Origin: Nocardia seriolae NBRC 15557
GTDB taxonomy: Bacteria > Actinomycetota > Actinomycetes > Mycobacteriales > Mycobacteriaceae
Direction: 5' to 3'
Assembly (NCBI RefSeq): GCF_007990715.1
Contig: NZ_BJWY01000033.1
Coordinates: 1-55,902 of the forward strand
Length of the DNA: 55,902 bases
The position numbers and the translations under genes were made by a program. Shown here piece by piece: positions 36,069-45,976 of the stretch. The notes below the pieces were generated by a model. It was not told the DNA's origin. It was given only the letters and a program-made list of their open reading frames with translations, and ran no database searches. Within the stretch, counting starts at the first letter, position 1, and the number at the start of each line of letters is the position of its first letter.

Positions 36069-38587
36069 GGTTCGGTACCCACCGGGCTCCCGGACTCCCG
36101 CGACGGCCGCGCCGGTGACACCACCCGTTCCAGTGCCGCCAGGTCCGCCTCCAGGGCCCGGAACATGGCGTACACGGCCACGAACGCGGCGATCCCGCCC
36201 ACGCTGAGCACCCGCACCGCAACGATGACCTGCGGAATGTCATCCGGCGGCAGGAAAGTCACGCCCGCCACGGCCAGCAGCGGAATCGATGCCGCCAGTG
36301 CCAGATACGTGGTGCAGCGGTGACCCAGCCGGTGCAGCCAGGCCGCGTCCTCGGCACTGATGTCCCCGTGCCGCAGGAACATCGGATAGACGCAGCGCAC
36401 CAGATAGAAGGTGACCAGGAAGAACGGATACGCCACCGCCATGGCCCCGCACACCACCAGCGACACCAGGAAGTGCACGATGCCGCGCACCGGCAGATCA
36501 CTGGCGGTGAGCCGCAGGATCACCGGGAAGGTGAAGCCCGCGATCACCCAGAGCGAGAACACCACCGAGGAGATGCGTTCCCCGGCCAGCAGCACGTCCG
36601 CGCGCGCCCGGCGTAGCGTGTCCGCGTCGTATTCGCGGCCCTTGCGCAGCCCGCGCGGCACCACGATCACGTATCGGCACAGGTAGGCGATGACGGCCGT
36701 GCCCAGCGGGAAGAACACCAGATTCACCGTAGCGGTGGTCAGCACGAAGGTGTTCATGGCCGATTCGGACAGGTGGCTGATGATGAAGGCCCGATTGTGC
36801 GCGATGTTGTACAGCGAGGCCAGCGTGTTCGGTATCGCCACGGCCAGGGTGACCAGCGGAATCAGCCACGGCCGCAAGCGCATCCGCCAGCTGTGCGGCG
36901 GCGGGTCGACCAGGTCGCGGGCCCGCTGGTCCAGGCACAGGTCGAGCTGTTTGGCCAGCACCGCGCCGCTGCTCCAGCGTTGGTCGCGGGCGGGCTCGAG
37001 GCAGGTGAGCAGGACCCGGCGCAGTGCCGCCGGGCAGTCGGCCGGGACCCGGTCCAGGGCGGTCGAATCCACGCCGCCGCGCCGGCGGTCCAGCATGGCC
37101 TCGAGGGTGGTGCGGTCGCCGTGGTCGCCGGGTCCGGCGGTGGTGTCGTCGAAGGGTTTCGCGCCGGTGAGCAGTTCCCACAGCACCACGCCGAGGGAGA
37201 AGATGTCGGCGCGGGTGTCGAGGTCGGCGGCGCTGCGGGCGGTTCCCGGGTGGCAGGCCTCGAGCTGTTCGGGGGACATGTAGGACAGCGAGCCGCCGAA
37301 GTACGAGACCGGGCTGGTGCCGTCCAGATTCCGGCTGAAACTGATGTTGAAGTCCGCCAGTTTCGGTACCGCCTCGGCGGTGAGCAGCACATTGGCGGGC
37401 TTCACATCCCGGTGCAGCACCCCGTGCCCGTCCGCGTAGTCCAGCGCCTCGGCCAGCCGACGGCCCAGCCACGCAACGGTTTCCGGCCAATTCAGCCCCG
37501 CCAGCTCGGCGCGCACGCTGGAATCGGTGGGCCGGATCTCGCCCTTCTCCTCCATGGCGGCGTCCACCGCGTCCAGCAGCAATTGCCCGCTGCGCTCGGC
37601 GGGCGGGGTGGCGCGCACCCAGCGCAGCACGCCCAGCAGGGTGCCGCCGGGCAGGAACTGCATGTACAGCAGCCGCAGCCGCCGCCCGGACTCGGTGCGG
37701 ACGTCCGACATCAACCGCTGGTCGAAGACCCGCACGATGTAGTCGTGGTCGAGCTGGGCCAGGGTCTGCGGCTCGGTGCCGTGGTCGGCGGAGATCTTCA
37801 CCGCCACCAGGCGCTGCAGCGACCGCTGCCGGGCCAGGAAGACGCGCGCGAAGGCGCCGGAGCCGAGGCTGGTGAGCAGGTCGAAATCATCGATGCGCTG
37901 GCCGATTTCGATGCGGTCGAGCAACTCCCCGGTATCGGGTGCGCTGACGCCGCCGGTGGCGCGGGTGCGGTCCGGCGCGGCGTCGGCCGGCTGCGGGGGT
38001 TCCTCGAACAGCGTCACCTCGCCGGGCTCGGGCACCCGGGTGCTGTCGCCGTCGAACGGGTTCGGGACGTGCACGGTCTCGTGGCTCAGCGTCGGGCCGG
38101 TGGGCGCGAGCGTGAGGCCGCCGAGGGTGGACTCCTCCAGCAGGGTGCGCCGGGTGCTCTGATCCTCGTCGTCGGCATTGAGCAGCTCGCGCAGTTCGTT
38201 CGCCTGATGCGGGTACTCGCGCAGGCAGTCGCGCGGATCCACGGTCTCACCGCTATGGCGGCGGATCACGAACTCCTCGTACACCAGCCCGGCGGGCAGA
38301 TCCCGGGCCGTGAGTTCGGAGAATTCGGAACAGTATTCGCGCAAACGCTTGGTCGGTGGCGGCCGCCCGCCCGGCGGCAGACCGGGGCGGCGCAGCCAGC
38401 GGTGCCGCATATCGACGCGAATGAGCTCGACCAGCGCGGCACGGCGCAGGGTGACGGCATCGGGCAGGTAGTCGGCGATGCGGGGCGGGGCCGCAGCGGT
38501 ATCCCAAGCCGCCGCGAACGCAGCGACCACACTGAATTCCGTTCCGGCCGTATAACCCCCGGAGCGGTGGTCGGAACCAGAAGTCAT
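36065..38587 (-). CDS. Ser/Thr protein kinase with C-terminal multi-pass membrane domain
   Basis: About 840 residues from ATG 38587; ATG 38599 and GTG 38611 are in-frame alternatives without decisive ribosome sites. N-terminal domain about 20-140 (RIADYLPDAVTLRRAALVELI) resembles the N-terminal region of planctomycete-type kinases. Kinase domain about 236-545: LGSGAFARVF, Lys264 (VAVK), LHRDVKPANVLL (Asp394, Lys396, Asn399), DFN instead of DFG (412-414), SYMSPEQLE and DIFSLGVVLWELLTG. Four to five membrane helices follow (about 570-810). It appears catalytically competent. It is divergent from an amidase gene and coupled to a degenerate paralogue. Substrates unknown. Confidence 0.88.
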   Translation of the reverse strand: MTSGSDHRSGGYTAGTEFSVVAAFAAAWDTAAAPPRIADYLPDAVTLRRAALVELIRVDMRHRWLRRPGLPPGGRPPPTKRLREYCSEFSELTARDLPAGLVYEEFVIRRHSGETVDPRDCLREYPHQANELRELLNADDEDQSTRRTLLEESTLGGLTLAPTGPTLSHETVHVPNPFDGDSTRVPEPGEVTLFEEPPQPADAAPDRTRATGGVSAPDTGELLDRIEIGQRIDDFDLLTSLGSGAFARVFLARQRSLQRLVAVKISADHGTEPQTLAQLDHDYIVRVFDQRLMSDVRTESGRRLRLLYMQFLPGGTLLGVLRWVRATPPAERSGQLLLDAVDAAMEEKGEIRPTDSSVRAELAGLNWPETVAWLGRRLAEALDYADGHGVLHRDVKPANVLLTAEAVPKLADFNISFSRNLDGTSPVSYFGGSLSYMSPEQLEACHPGTARSAADLDTRADIFSLGVVLWELLTGAKPFDDTTAGPGDHGDRTTLEAMLDRRRGGVDSTALDRVPADCPAALRRVLLTCLEPARDQRWSSGAVLAKQLDLCLDQRARDLVDPPPHSWRMRLRPWLIPLVTLAVAIPNTLASLYNIAHNRAFIISHLSESAMNTFVLTTATVNLVFFPLGTAVIAYLCRYVIVVPRGLRKGREYDADTLRRARADVLLAGERISSVVFSLWVIAGFTFPVILRLTASDLPVRGIVHFLVSLVVCGAMAVAYPFFLVTFYLVRCVYPMFLRHGDISAEDAAWLHRLGHRCTTYLALAASIPLLAVAGVTFLPPDDIPQVIVAVRVLSVGGIAAFVAVYAMFRALEADLAALERVVSPARPSRESGSPVGTEP

Positions 38588-38780
38588 GTCCGCACCCATC
38601 TGGCTCGGCACGGATGTCGTCGATCCGTACTGTCGATCCTGGAGCGTGGTGGATTCTTAGATTCGGACAAAGAAACCGCCACACCCGACACCATCATCCC
38701 CGACCAACAGCCGGAATGATAACTTGCGGCCAACGAGCGGATCACCCGATTTCGACACGAGGCGACGGGGGAAGACGAGC

Positions 38781-40235
38781 ATGTACGACGAGGGCACGGC
38801 GCTGACGGCGGATCGCGTCATTGCCGAGACCACCGAGGAGGTAGCGGTGGCGAGCACCACGACCGATTCCGACACTTCATCCGATTCCCGGCCCCCGGCG
38901 GATCTGACCACGGCCACCGGCATCGCCGCGGCCGTCCAGCACGGTTCGATCTCCCCCGAACAGGCCGTCGACGCCGCGCTGGACCGGATTCGCGCCCGCG
39001 ACCGGAAGCTGAACGCCTTCGCCCTGGTTCGCGAGGAGGCGGCCCGCGCCGAGGCCCGCGCGGTGGCCGAACGCCAGGACCTGGACATGCTGCCGCTGGC
39101 CGGGGTGCCGATCGCGGTGAAGAACAATATCGACGTCGCCGGCGAGGTGACCCGCGGCGGCTCGCTCTCGGGCTCGGACACCCCCGCCGCCACCGATCAC
39201 CCGGTGGTGCGGCGACCACGCGGGGCCGGCGCGGTCATCGTCGGCCTCACCAATGTCCCCGAGTTCGGGCTCTGGGGTGTCACGGACGGTCCGGGCAGCA
39301 TCACCCGCAGCCCGTGGAACACCCGTTACTCCTCCGGCGGTTCGTCGGGCGGCTCCGGCGCGGCCGTCGGTTCCGGCATGGTCGCCATCGCGCACGGCAA
39401 TGACGGGCTCGGCTCGGTCCGCATCCCGGCCGCCTGCTGCGGCGTGGTCGGTCTCAAGCCCGGCCGTGGACTGGTGCCCAGCGAGGTGGGCGTGGACTCC
39501 TGGGGCGGGATGACCGAAAACGGGGTGCTGGCAACGACTGTCGCCGATACCGCGCTGATGTTGTCGGTGCTCGCCGACCGCCCCGACCTGGCCGATCTGG
39601 AGACGCCGTCGACGCTGCGCATCGGCCTGGCGACCGGTGCCCCCATGCCGCTCACCCATGTCGATCTGGCCTGGACCGCCGCCGCCGACAAGGCCGCCGC
39701 GGCCGCCTCCCGGGCTGGTCACATTATCGGCGTGGCCGAACTCCCTTACCAGGGCGCGACTTTCGCGCTGCTGCTGCGCTGGCTGGGCAATGCCGCCCGC
39801 GAGGCCGCCACGGTCCCGCACCCCGATCGGTTGCAGCGCCGTACCCGCACCCACGTGGCGCTGGGCAAGGCGGTGCTGAAGTCGGGCCTGCTGCGCCCGT
39901 CCCAGGTGGATCGGGTGGAGGCCCGGCTGCTGGACTACTTCGAGCGCTACGACGTGGTGATCACGCCGACGCTGGCCACGCCCGCCCCGCGCGCCCGCCG
40001 CTGGCACTCGCGCCCGTGGCTGGCGAATGTCCTTGCGAACGTGAAGTTCTCGCCGTTCACGCCGCTGTGGAATCTGGTCGGCTGGCCCGCGCTGTCCATT
40101 CCGATGGGCATCCACCCGCGCACCGGCACCCCGGTGGCGGCGCAGATCGCGGGCCCGCCCGGCAGCGAATCCACCATCCTGCGCCTGGCCGCCCAGATCG
40201 AGGCCGCGCACCCCTGGCAGCGTCTGGCTCCCTGA
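38781..40235 (+). CDS. Amidase (amidase signature family)
   Basis: 484 residues. The catalytic triad Lys-cisSer-Ser is visible: Lys in VPIAVKNNIDVAGEV and the two Ser in RYSSGGSSGGSGAAV, followed by IAHGNDGLGSVRIPAACCGVVGLKPGRG in two parts, the family's GTDxGGSIRIPA region with small changes. Hydrolyses an unknown amide. ATG at 38781 has GGGGAAG upstream; a GTG about 20 codons later (VAVASTTTDSD) is possible. The first ~40 residues are Thr/Asp/Ser-rich and outside the fold. Confidence 0.87.
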   Translation: MYDEGTALTADRVIAETTEEVAVASTTTDSDTSSDSRPPADLTTATGIAAAVQHGSISPEQAVDAALDRIRARDRKLNAFALVREEAARAEARAVAERQDLDMLPLAGVPIAVKNNIDVAGEVTRGGSLSGSDTPAATDHPVVRRPRGAGAVIVGLTNVPEFGLWGVTDGPGSITRSPWNTRYSSGGSSGGSGAAVGSGMVAIAHGNDGLGSVRIPAACCGVVGLKPGRGLVPSEVGVDSWGGMTENGVLATTVADTALMLSVLADRPDLADLETPSTLRIGLATGAPMPLTHVDLAWTAAADKAAAAASRAGHIIGVAELPYQGATFALLLRWLGNAAREAATVPHPDRLQRRTRTHVALGKAVLKSGLLRPSQVDRVEARLLDYFERYDVVITPTLATPAPRARRWHSRPWLANVLANVKFSPFTPLWNLVGWPALSIPMGIHPRTGTPVAAQIAGPPGSESTILRLAAQIEAAHPWQRLAP

Positions 40236-40255
40236 ACCGCCCCGGGTACGCGAAA

Positions 40256-40305
40256 GCCCGGGAGGTGGCGGCAACCTCCGACTCTCTGCCGCCGCCCGCC
40301 CGGGC
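40256..40305. terminator. Bidirectional terminator between amidase and LysR genes
   Basis: Outer stem GCCCGGG/CCCGGGC (40256-40262 with 40299-40305), with an inner GGTGGCGGCA/TGCCGCCGCC pairing. It lies between convergent stops. Confidence 0.65.
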
Positions 40306-40331
40306 GTTCTGAGTGAATTGTGTTGTGGGCC

Positions 40332-41219
40332 CTACTGGGCCGCGACCGGTTCCGGCTCGGCGAAGCCGCCTTCGAGGACGCGGGCCGCGAACTCGAGGAT
40401 GGTCGGACGGTCGTCGTCGGCGCGCCAGGCCACCGCGCGCTCGCACGGGGCGAGTCCGGTCACCGGGCGGGCGGTCAGGCCCGGCCAGCGGTACATGGGG
40501 ACATTGTTCTCGGCCAGCAGGCAGACGCCCAGGCCGAGGCTGACGGCCTCGAGGCGCTCCTCGGCGGTGGCCGCCTCCGCGCCGATCCTGGCCTGCCGCC
40601 CCGAGCGGGCGTCCGCGCCGAGCCAGAAGTCGCGCGCCGCACCGGCTTCGGCGGGCATGGCGATGAACGGCTCGTCGAGCAGGTCGGCGAACTCGATGCT
40701 CTCCTGATTGGCCAGGGCGTGGTTCTCCGGCAGCAGCACCCAGCGCGGCTCGGTGCGCAGCACCTGCCAGCGGTAGCGGCTGGTGTCGGGCACGGGCAGC
40801 CACATCAGGGCCAGGTCGGCCTGTCGCCCGGCCAGGCCGCTGGACGGGTCGGTCCAGGACGCGGAGTGCAGGGCGAGCCGGTGGCCGCTGGCGCTCTCCA
40901 GGTCGGTGATCAGGCCGCGCCCGATGGAGGACTGGATGCCGATGCGCAGCACCTCACCGGCCTCCTGCAGGGCGACATTGGTGACTTCCCACAGTTCCAG
41001 GATCTTCCGCGCGCCCTCGAGCAGTTCCTTGCCGGCGACGGTCAGGGCCACGCTGCGCTGGTTGCGGTCGAACAGCACGACGTCGAGCTGGCGCTCCAGC
41101 TGACGGATCTGTCGTGACAAGGTGGGTTGTGCGATGTGCAGCCGCTGGGCGGCGTTCGTGAAGTGCAGTTCCTCAGCGACGGCGACGAAATACCGCAGGT
41201 CGCGCAAATGCGGGTCCAT
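40332..41219 (-). CDS. LysR-family transcriptional regulator
   Basis: 295 residues. N-terminal wHTH is typical: LRYFVAVAEELHFTNAAQRLHIAQPTLSRQIRQLE in two parts. The effector domain follows (LRIGIQSSIGRGLI, ALMWLPVPDTSRYRW, GLGVCLLAENNVPM). Convergent with the amidase gene, so that gene is not a classic divergent target. Effector and targets unknown. Confidence 0.9.
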   Translation of the reverse strand: MDPHLRDLRYFVAVAEELHFTNAAQRLHIAQPTLSRQIRQLERQLDVVLFDRNQRSVALTVAGKELLEGARKILELWEVTNVALQEAGEVLRIGIQSSIGRGLITDLESASGHRLALHSASWTDPSSGLAGRQADLALMWLPVPDTSRYRWQVLRTEPRWVLLPENHALANQESIEFADLLDEPFIAMPAEAGAARDFWLGADARSGRQARIGAEAATAEERLEAVSLGLGVCLLAENNVPMYRWPGLTARPVTGLAPCERAVAWRADDDRPTILEFAARVLEGGFAEPEPVAAQ

Positions 41220-41600
41220 AGCCCCTTGCTATCAGAATCGGTCTTGATTTTCCAGCCGTATCCGACCCGAAAGTTTGCAACAGGATCAGAAAACAGCCGT
41301 CAGGTTTGTTACAGACAGCATATGGCGCACTTGAAACATTCCGTTAACCGGACCCGCGAACCGCTGGCCATTCGGCGAGACTCCCCCATCCACCCCCAAG
41401 CGAACACTTGACCAGCGGTTACACACAACACGCGTCCGACCGACCACCCCGTCGCCAACCGATCGCGGACTCCCAGCAACACCGCCGACGGCGGGCCCTT
41501 CCCTCAACCCGATCGGGCCAGTGATATTCATCACATCGACGCCGAAAGCCGCCCCAAATCATGGGACGGCTTCGAACGGCAGGGGCTCGGAGAGCCGTTC
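41220..41600. other. 381-bp gap between LysR and hpt genes
   Basis: It holds the LysR promoter region and the hpt terminator. A 29-codon ATG ORF (41322-41411, MAHLKHSVNRTREP at its start) has no ribosome site and no recognisable relatives, so it is not called. Nothing else seen. Confidence 0.5.
41546..41572 (-). terminator. Terminator of hpt
   Basis: Stem AAGCCG-CCCC/GGG-CGGCTT (41546-41572) followed on the minus strand by TTCGG, 29 bases beyond the hpt stop. Confidence 0.6.
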
Positions 41601-42155
41601 TCAGCCCCCGTAGACCTTCGGGTTCAGGGTGCCGATGTAGGGCAGATCGCGGTACCGCTCGGCGTAGTCGAGGCCGTAGCCGACCACGAACTCGTTCGGG
41701 ATGTCGAAGCCGACAGCCATCACGTCGACCTGGGTGCGCAGCGCGTCGGGCTTGCGCAGCAGCGTGACCACCTCGAGCGAGGCCGGGTTGCGGCTGGACA
41801 GGTTGCGCAGCAGCCACGACAGCGTCAACCCGGAGTCGATGATGTCCTCGACGATCAGCACATTGCGCCCGGCGATGTCCTTGTCCAGGTCCTTCATGAT
41901 GCGCACGACACCCGAGGACGAGGTGGAGGACCCGTAGGACGAGACGGCCATGAACTCCATCTGCGTCGGCACGGTGAGCTTCTTGGCCAGATCGGTCATG
42001 AAGAAGATCGCGCCCTTGAGCACGCCCACCAGCAGCAGATCGCCCTCCGGGGCATCGGCGGGGTAGCGCTTGGCGACCAGTTCGGCCAGTTCCTCGACCT
42101 TGCCGGCGATCTCTTCCTCGCTGATCAGCACCGACGCGATGTCGTCCCCGTACAC
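41601..42155 (-). CDS. hpt: Hypoxanthine phosphoribosyltransferase
   Basis: 184 residues, GTG start at 42155. It salvages hypoxanthine and guanine with PRPP. Motifs: [36 protein letters not shown], the PRPP loop [24 protein letters not shown] and [20 protein letters not shown]. Very close to mycobacterial Hpt (Rv3624c). Follows tilS by 57 bases in the same direction, as usual; ftsH, often the next gene in actinobacteria, is 14.7 kb away here. Confidence 0.96.
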   Translation of the reverse strand: MYGDDIASVLISEEEIAGKVEELAELVAKRYPADAPEGDLLLVGVLKGAIFFMTDLAKKLTVPTQMEFMAVSSYGSSTSSSGVVRIMKDLDKDIAGRNVLIVEDIIDSGLTLSWLLRNLSSRNPASLEVVTLLRKPDALRTQVDVMAVGFDIPNEFVVGYGLDYAERYRDLPYIGTLNPKVYGG

Positions 42156-42212
42156 GTCCGCTGGTATCCCTTCAGTGATGTGTCGACCCCGGCCGCGCCT
42201 GGGCGCGCGGGT

Positions 42213-43187
42213 TCACTCTGACCTGAGTATGAGCCTGCCATGTTCGCGCGCGGCAACCAACCTGGTCCCACTGGGCGAACCACCCACCGCGACCCCGCCC
42301 TGTCCACGCCATCGGGTGACCAGTGCGTCCACCGCCCGTAAATTGCTGTCCGTCAATGATTTTGCGCCATGCCCGAGCAACCAGGCGCGAATGACGCGAC
42401 GCCGCACCGCCGCGGCCGCAGTGGCGAGCGTCTCGATTCGCAGCGCGTCGCCCTCCCGCGCGTCGGCCAGCCACTCCTCCGCGAGCCCATCCAGCACCTC
42501 CCCGTCCTCCCGCAACTGCGCCGCCGTCCGCGCCAGCGCCCCCGCAACCCCACCCCCGAGCACCTCCTCGAGCAGCGGCAACACCTCATTCCGCACCCGC
42601 ACCCGGGTGAACTCCGGCGCACCGTTGTGCGGATCCTCCCAGGGCACGATCCCCAGATCCGCGCACAACTCCCGCGGCACCCCGCGCCGCACCCCCAGCA
42701 ACGGCCGCCCCCACGGCTGGTCGAATTCCGCCATGCCCCGAATCGACCGCCCACCCGATCCGCGCGCCAATCCGAGCAGGACCGTTTCGGCCTGGTCATC
42801 GAGAGTGTGCCCGAGCAGCACCGGAAGGCCTTGCCGCGCTTCATCCAGCGCCGCGTACCTGGCGCGCCGAGCCGCCGCCTCGAGCCCACCATCGCTCCCG
42901 ACCGAGACCGGCAGTACCCGAGCCGATCGGCAGCCCAATCTCATTGCCAGCGCAGCGGCCTCCGCGGCCACCTCCGCCGACCCCGCCTGCAATCCGTGAT
43001 CCACGATCAGCGCGTCGACCACATCCGCCTCGGCGCACGCGGCCGCCGTCAGGGCGACCGAATCGGCCCCACCGGACAGCGCCACCGCTACCACGCCCGC
43101 CGGCGCGTATCGCCCCAGCCACTCCCGCACGGCGCGCCGCATTTCCAACGCGGCACGTGTCTCGGGCAGCCGGAGCCGATCATTCAC
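42213..43187 (-). CDS. tilS: tRNA(Ile)-lysidine synthetase
   Basis: 324 residues, GTG start at 43187. TilS modifies C34 of the CAU-anticodon tRNA-Ile to lysidine. The PP-loop ATP motif is VVAVALSGGADSVAL, followed by VDALIVDHGLQAGS and the HTLDDQAETVLLGLARGSG signature. The short C-terminal part fits actinobacterial TilS. Operonic with hpt and close (38 bases) after the metalloprotease gene. Confidence 0.95.
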   Translation of the reverse strand: MNDRLRLPETRAALEMRRAVREWLGRYAPAGVVAVALSGGADSVALTAAACAEADVVDALIVDHGLQAGSAEVAAEAAALAMRLGCRSARVLPVSVGSDGGLEAAARRARYAALDEARQGLPVLLGHTLDDQAETVLLGLARGSGGRSIRGMAEFDQPWGRPLLGVRRGVPRELCADLGIVPWEDPHNGAPEFTRVRVRNEVLPLLEEVLGGGVAGALARTAAQLREDGEVLDGLAEEWLADAREGDALRIETLATAAAAVRRRVIRAWLLGHGAKSLTDSNLRAVDALVTRWRGQGGVAVGGSPSGTRLVAAREHGRLILRSE

Positions 43188-43225
43188 GCCCAGATCGTCG
43201 CATGCGGCGACCGCGGGACCTCGGA

Positions 43226-44329
43226 TCAGCCCAGGACGCGGGTCACCCAGCGCTGCGGTTCGCTGATTTCGTCTGTGCGGGGCAGGGTTTCGGGGTCGGT
43301 CCAGACGGTGTTGAAGCGTTCCATGCCGACGGTGTTCACCACTTCGTCGACGAAGGCCTTGCCGCGGACGTACTGGGCAACCTTGGCGTCCATGCCGAGC
43401 AGGGCGCGCAGCAGGCGCTGGATGGGGTTGGCGGGGCGCTTGCGGCGCTGGTCGAAGGCGGCGCGGATGCGGGTGACCGAGGGGACGACGGCGGGGCCGA
43501 CGGCGTCCATGACGTGGTCGGCGTGGCCTTCCAGGAGGGTGCCGAGCATGAGCAGGCGGTCGAGGGCGTCGCGCTGGGGTTCGGCCTGGGTGGCGCGCAG
43601 CAGTCCGATGACACCGGACGCGGCCGGATCCTCCTCACCGCGGCGGCGGGCCTGCACGGCCTCGGCCAGGCGGGCCAGCATGTCGGCGAGCGGTTCGTCC
43701 CCGGCCTCGCCGAGCACCTCGACATTGCGCCGCATGTAGTCGGAAATCCATGGGGCGGACGAGAATTGGACCCGGTGGGTGACCTCGTGCAGGCAGACCC
43801 AGAGCCGGAAGTCGGCGGGCGGCACGCCGAGTGCGCGTTCCACCGCCATGATGTTGGGCGCCACCAGCAGCAGGGTGCCGTTCGGCCCGGTGAAGGGGTC
43901 GTACTGGCCGAGGATGGCGGTGGACAGGAAGGCCAGCATGGCCCCCGCCTGCAAACCGGCCGGTTTCCCGACGAATTTGCCCGCGCCTCCGGGCTCGACG
44001 CCACTGCCGGTGAGCTGCGACATGGAGTCCGCGGCGGCCCGGATCCAGCCGGGCCGGTCCACGACCAGCGCGTCCGGCACCACCGAGCCGTCGTCCAGCC
44101 CGCTGACCTCGCGCACCGGCCCCTCGGCGCGCACCGAGGCGGAGGCGAGTTCGGCGACCGCCTGCTCGGCCGAGTACCGGGAGGTGCGCGGCCCCGCGGG
44201 CACCAACGCGGCGCCGGTGCGGGCGGCCACATTCCAGTCGACGACGCCGGTCAGATTGGCGCGGGACCGCCGGGTCGGTTCACGATCTTCCGAATCGGCG
44301 AGGGCCGAAGGGTTTTCGGGTCCGGTCAT
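43226..44329 (-). CDS. Zinc-dependent metalloprotease, F420-biosynthesis-associated family (Rv3626c-like)
   Basis: 367 residues. HExxH is HEVTH in LWVCLHEVTHRVQF, and a distal Glu is likely in TLLEGHADHVMDAVG. The family was named from co-occurrence with coenzyme F420 genes; its activity is not established. ATG at 44329 has GGTGG six bases upstream; ATG at 44335 would overlap it. It lies between dacB and tilS exactly as Rv3626c in M. tuberculosis. Confidence 0.88.
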   Translation of the reverse strand: MTGPENPSALADSEDREPTRRSRANLTGVVDWNVAARTGAALVPAGPRTSRYSAEQAVAELASASVRAEGPVREVSGLDDGSVVPDALVVDRPGWIRAAADSMSQLTGSGVEPGGAGKFVGKPAGLQAGAMLAFLSTAILGQYDPFTGPNGTLLLVAPNIMAVERALGVPPADFRLWVCLHEVTHRVQFSSAPWISDYMRRNVEVLGEAGDEPLADMLARLAEAVQARRRGEEDPAASGVIGLLRATQAEPQRDALDRLLMLGTLLEGHADHVMDAVGPAVVPSVTRIRAAFDQRRKRPANPIQRLLRALLGMDAKVAQYVRGKAFVDEVVNTVGMERFNTVWTDPETLPRTDEISEPQRWVTRVLG

Positions 44330-44342
44330 GTTCATCCACCCG

Positions 44343-45806
44343 TCAGGAGCAGCCACAGTTGCGCAGTACGTTGGCGACGGCGTCCAACGCGGGTCGGCTC
44401 ACCTCCGGGGGCCGATCGTTCGACATGAGGGCAAACGTCAGCACCCGTCCGTCGCGGTCCAGCACATAACCCACCAACGCGCTCGACACGGACAGAGTTC
44501 CGGTCTTGGCGCGAATCCAGCCCGCGCCCTCCCGATCCCGGTCGACGTAGCGGTTGGCCAGTGAGCCGGTCGCCCCCGCGACGGGCAGGTAGTCCAGCAG
44601 CGGGGCGAGCGGCGATCCGGCGGCGGTCTTGTCCGAGGCCGGGTCGGCGGTCGAATTGCCTTGCGAGCCCGCGGTGCCGGGCAGCGCGGCCACCGTCAGC
44701 ACCCGGTTGAGCAGACGCGGCGGAATCCGGTCGTCGGTCGAAAGTCCGCTGTTGTCGGACATTTTCAACCCGTTCAAATCGAATCCCGCGGCCTGCAGCA
44801 CGGTCGACATGGCGGTCACCGCGCCGGTGAAGGAGGGCTCCTGCCCGAGCGCGACGGCCACCTCGCGGCCGATGGCCTCGGCCAGCACATTGTCGGAGTG
44901 CACCATGGCCTGCAGCATGCGTTCGCGCAGCGGCGCGGACTGCACGACGGCCAGCTGGGTCGCGCCTGCCGGGGCATTGCCCATGGTCACCTTCGCCGGA
45001 TCGACCCCGAGCTCGGTGGCCAGCCGCTTCCCGGCGTCGAGCGCGGGAGTGGCGGTGCGCGGCGAATATTCGACCAGCGGGTCGAGCCGCCCGCCGTCGA
45101 TCATCACCGGGTCCAGCGGCGCGATGGAGCCGCCCGCGATATCGGCGGCCTCCCAGCCGGGTGCGAAATTCGGTCCGGCGTAGGCGGAGGTGTCCACCAG
45201 GATCGAATCCACCCGCTGCCCGGACGCCTTGACCTGCGCGACCAGATCCTGCAACTTCGGCGCGTCCGGGTAGTAGCCCTTGCCGTCCGGCTGCGCGGTG
45301 ATGGTCGGATCGCCGCCGCCGACCAGCACGATCTGCCCGGGCACCGCACCGGCCACCACCTTGGTGGTGACCCGGTGGTCGTCGGGCAGGGCCAGCAGCG
45401 CGCCCGCGATGGTCAGGATCTTGCCGGTGGAGGACGGGATCATGGCCTTGTCGGCGTCCAGGGTCCACAGCACCTTGCCGGTGTCCCCATCCGAGACCGA
45501 GGCCGCGAAGGCGCCCAGATCCGGATTCGCGACGGCCGCCCCGAGGGCGGCGGCCAGACCGGTGGCGGTGGCGGCGGGCGCGGTCACCGGGGCGGGCGCG
45601 ACCTGCGGAATCGGCTTCACGGGTGCGGGCGGGTCGGCGATGGTCAAGCCCCCGTGCCGGAATTCCTCGGTCCACGGCTTCAGGATCAGGGCCACCGACG
45701 CGGCCGCCACCAGCACCACGACCAGCCCGAACGACACCACGATCCAGGTTCTGCGCCGCCGCTTGGCCTCCAGACCACCGATGTTCTGCTTGTTCCGACC
45801 AAACAC
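44343..45806 (-). CDS. dacB: D-alanyl-D-alanine carboxypeptidase/endopeptidase (PBP4 type)
   Basis: 487 residues, GTG start at 45806 with GGGAG about 10 bases upstream. A basic KRRRR segment precedes one membrane anchor (about 21-43). The S13-type penicillin-binding domain has the nucleophile motif SxxK at Ser126-Lys129 (IPSSTGK), SDN in [14 protein letters not shown] and KTG in [12 protein letters not shown]. It trims peptidoglycan stem peptides outside the membrane. Homologue of Rv3627c; divergent from ppa. Confidence 0.93.
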   Translation of the reverse strand: MFGRNKQNIGGLEAKRRRRTWIVVSFGLVVVLVAAASVALILKPWTEEFRHGGLTIADPPAPVKPIPQVAPAPVTAPAATATGLAAALGAAVANPDLGAFAASVSDGDTGKVLWTLDADKAMIPSSTGKILTIAGALLALPDDHRVTTKVVAGAVPGQIVLVGGGDPTITAQPDGKGYYPDAPKLQDLVAQVKASGQRVDSILVDTSAYAGPNFAPGWEAADIAGGSIAPLDPVMIDGGRLDPLVEYSPRTATPALDAGKRLATELGVDPAKVTMGNAPAGATQLAVVQSAPLRERMLQAMVHSDNVLAEAIGREVAVALGQEPSFTGAVTAMSTVLQAAGFDLNGLKMSDNSGLSTDDRIPPRLLNRVLTVAALPGTAGSQGNSTADPASDKTAAGSPLAPLLDYLPVAGATGSLANRYVDRDREGAGWIRAKTGTLSVSSALVGYVLDRDGRVLTFALMSNDRPPEVSRPALDAVANVLRNCGCS

Positions 45807-45976
45807 CTGCCGCTGTCTCCCTGATACCTGTGGTGGGGCTATGGCTGTACCGCTGGGGGCCCCGGGACGTCCCTGCCGAACCCACACACTCGCGGTCCAC
45901 ACTATCCTCGTTGCGCAGTCGTTCCCTCGAACGAGCTGGCGAGTCGGCAGCCCTACCGCCCACAGAAGGAGATGAC

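Noticed and set aside
41322..41411. 29-codon ORF between LysR and hpt genes
   Set aside because: No ribosome site, no clear promoter and unremarkable composition.
45922..45937. Short TCGTTC-CCTC-GAACGA hairpin upstream of ppa
   Set aside because: Six-base arms in a GC-rich divergent spacer are expected by chance; no link to a known regulator.
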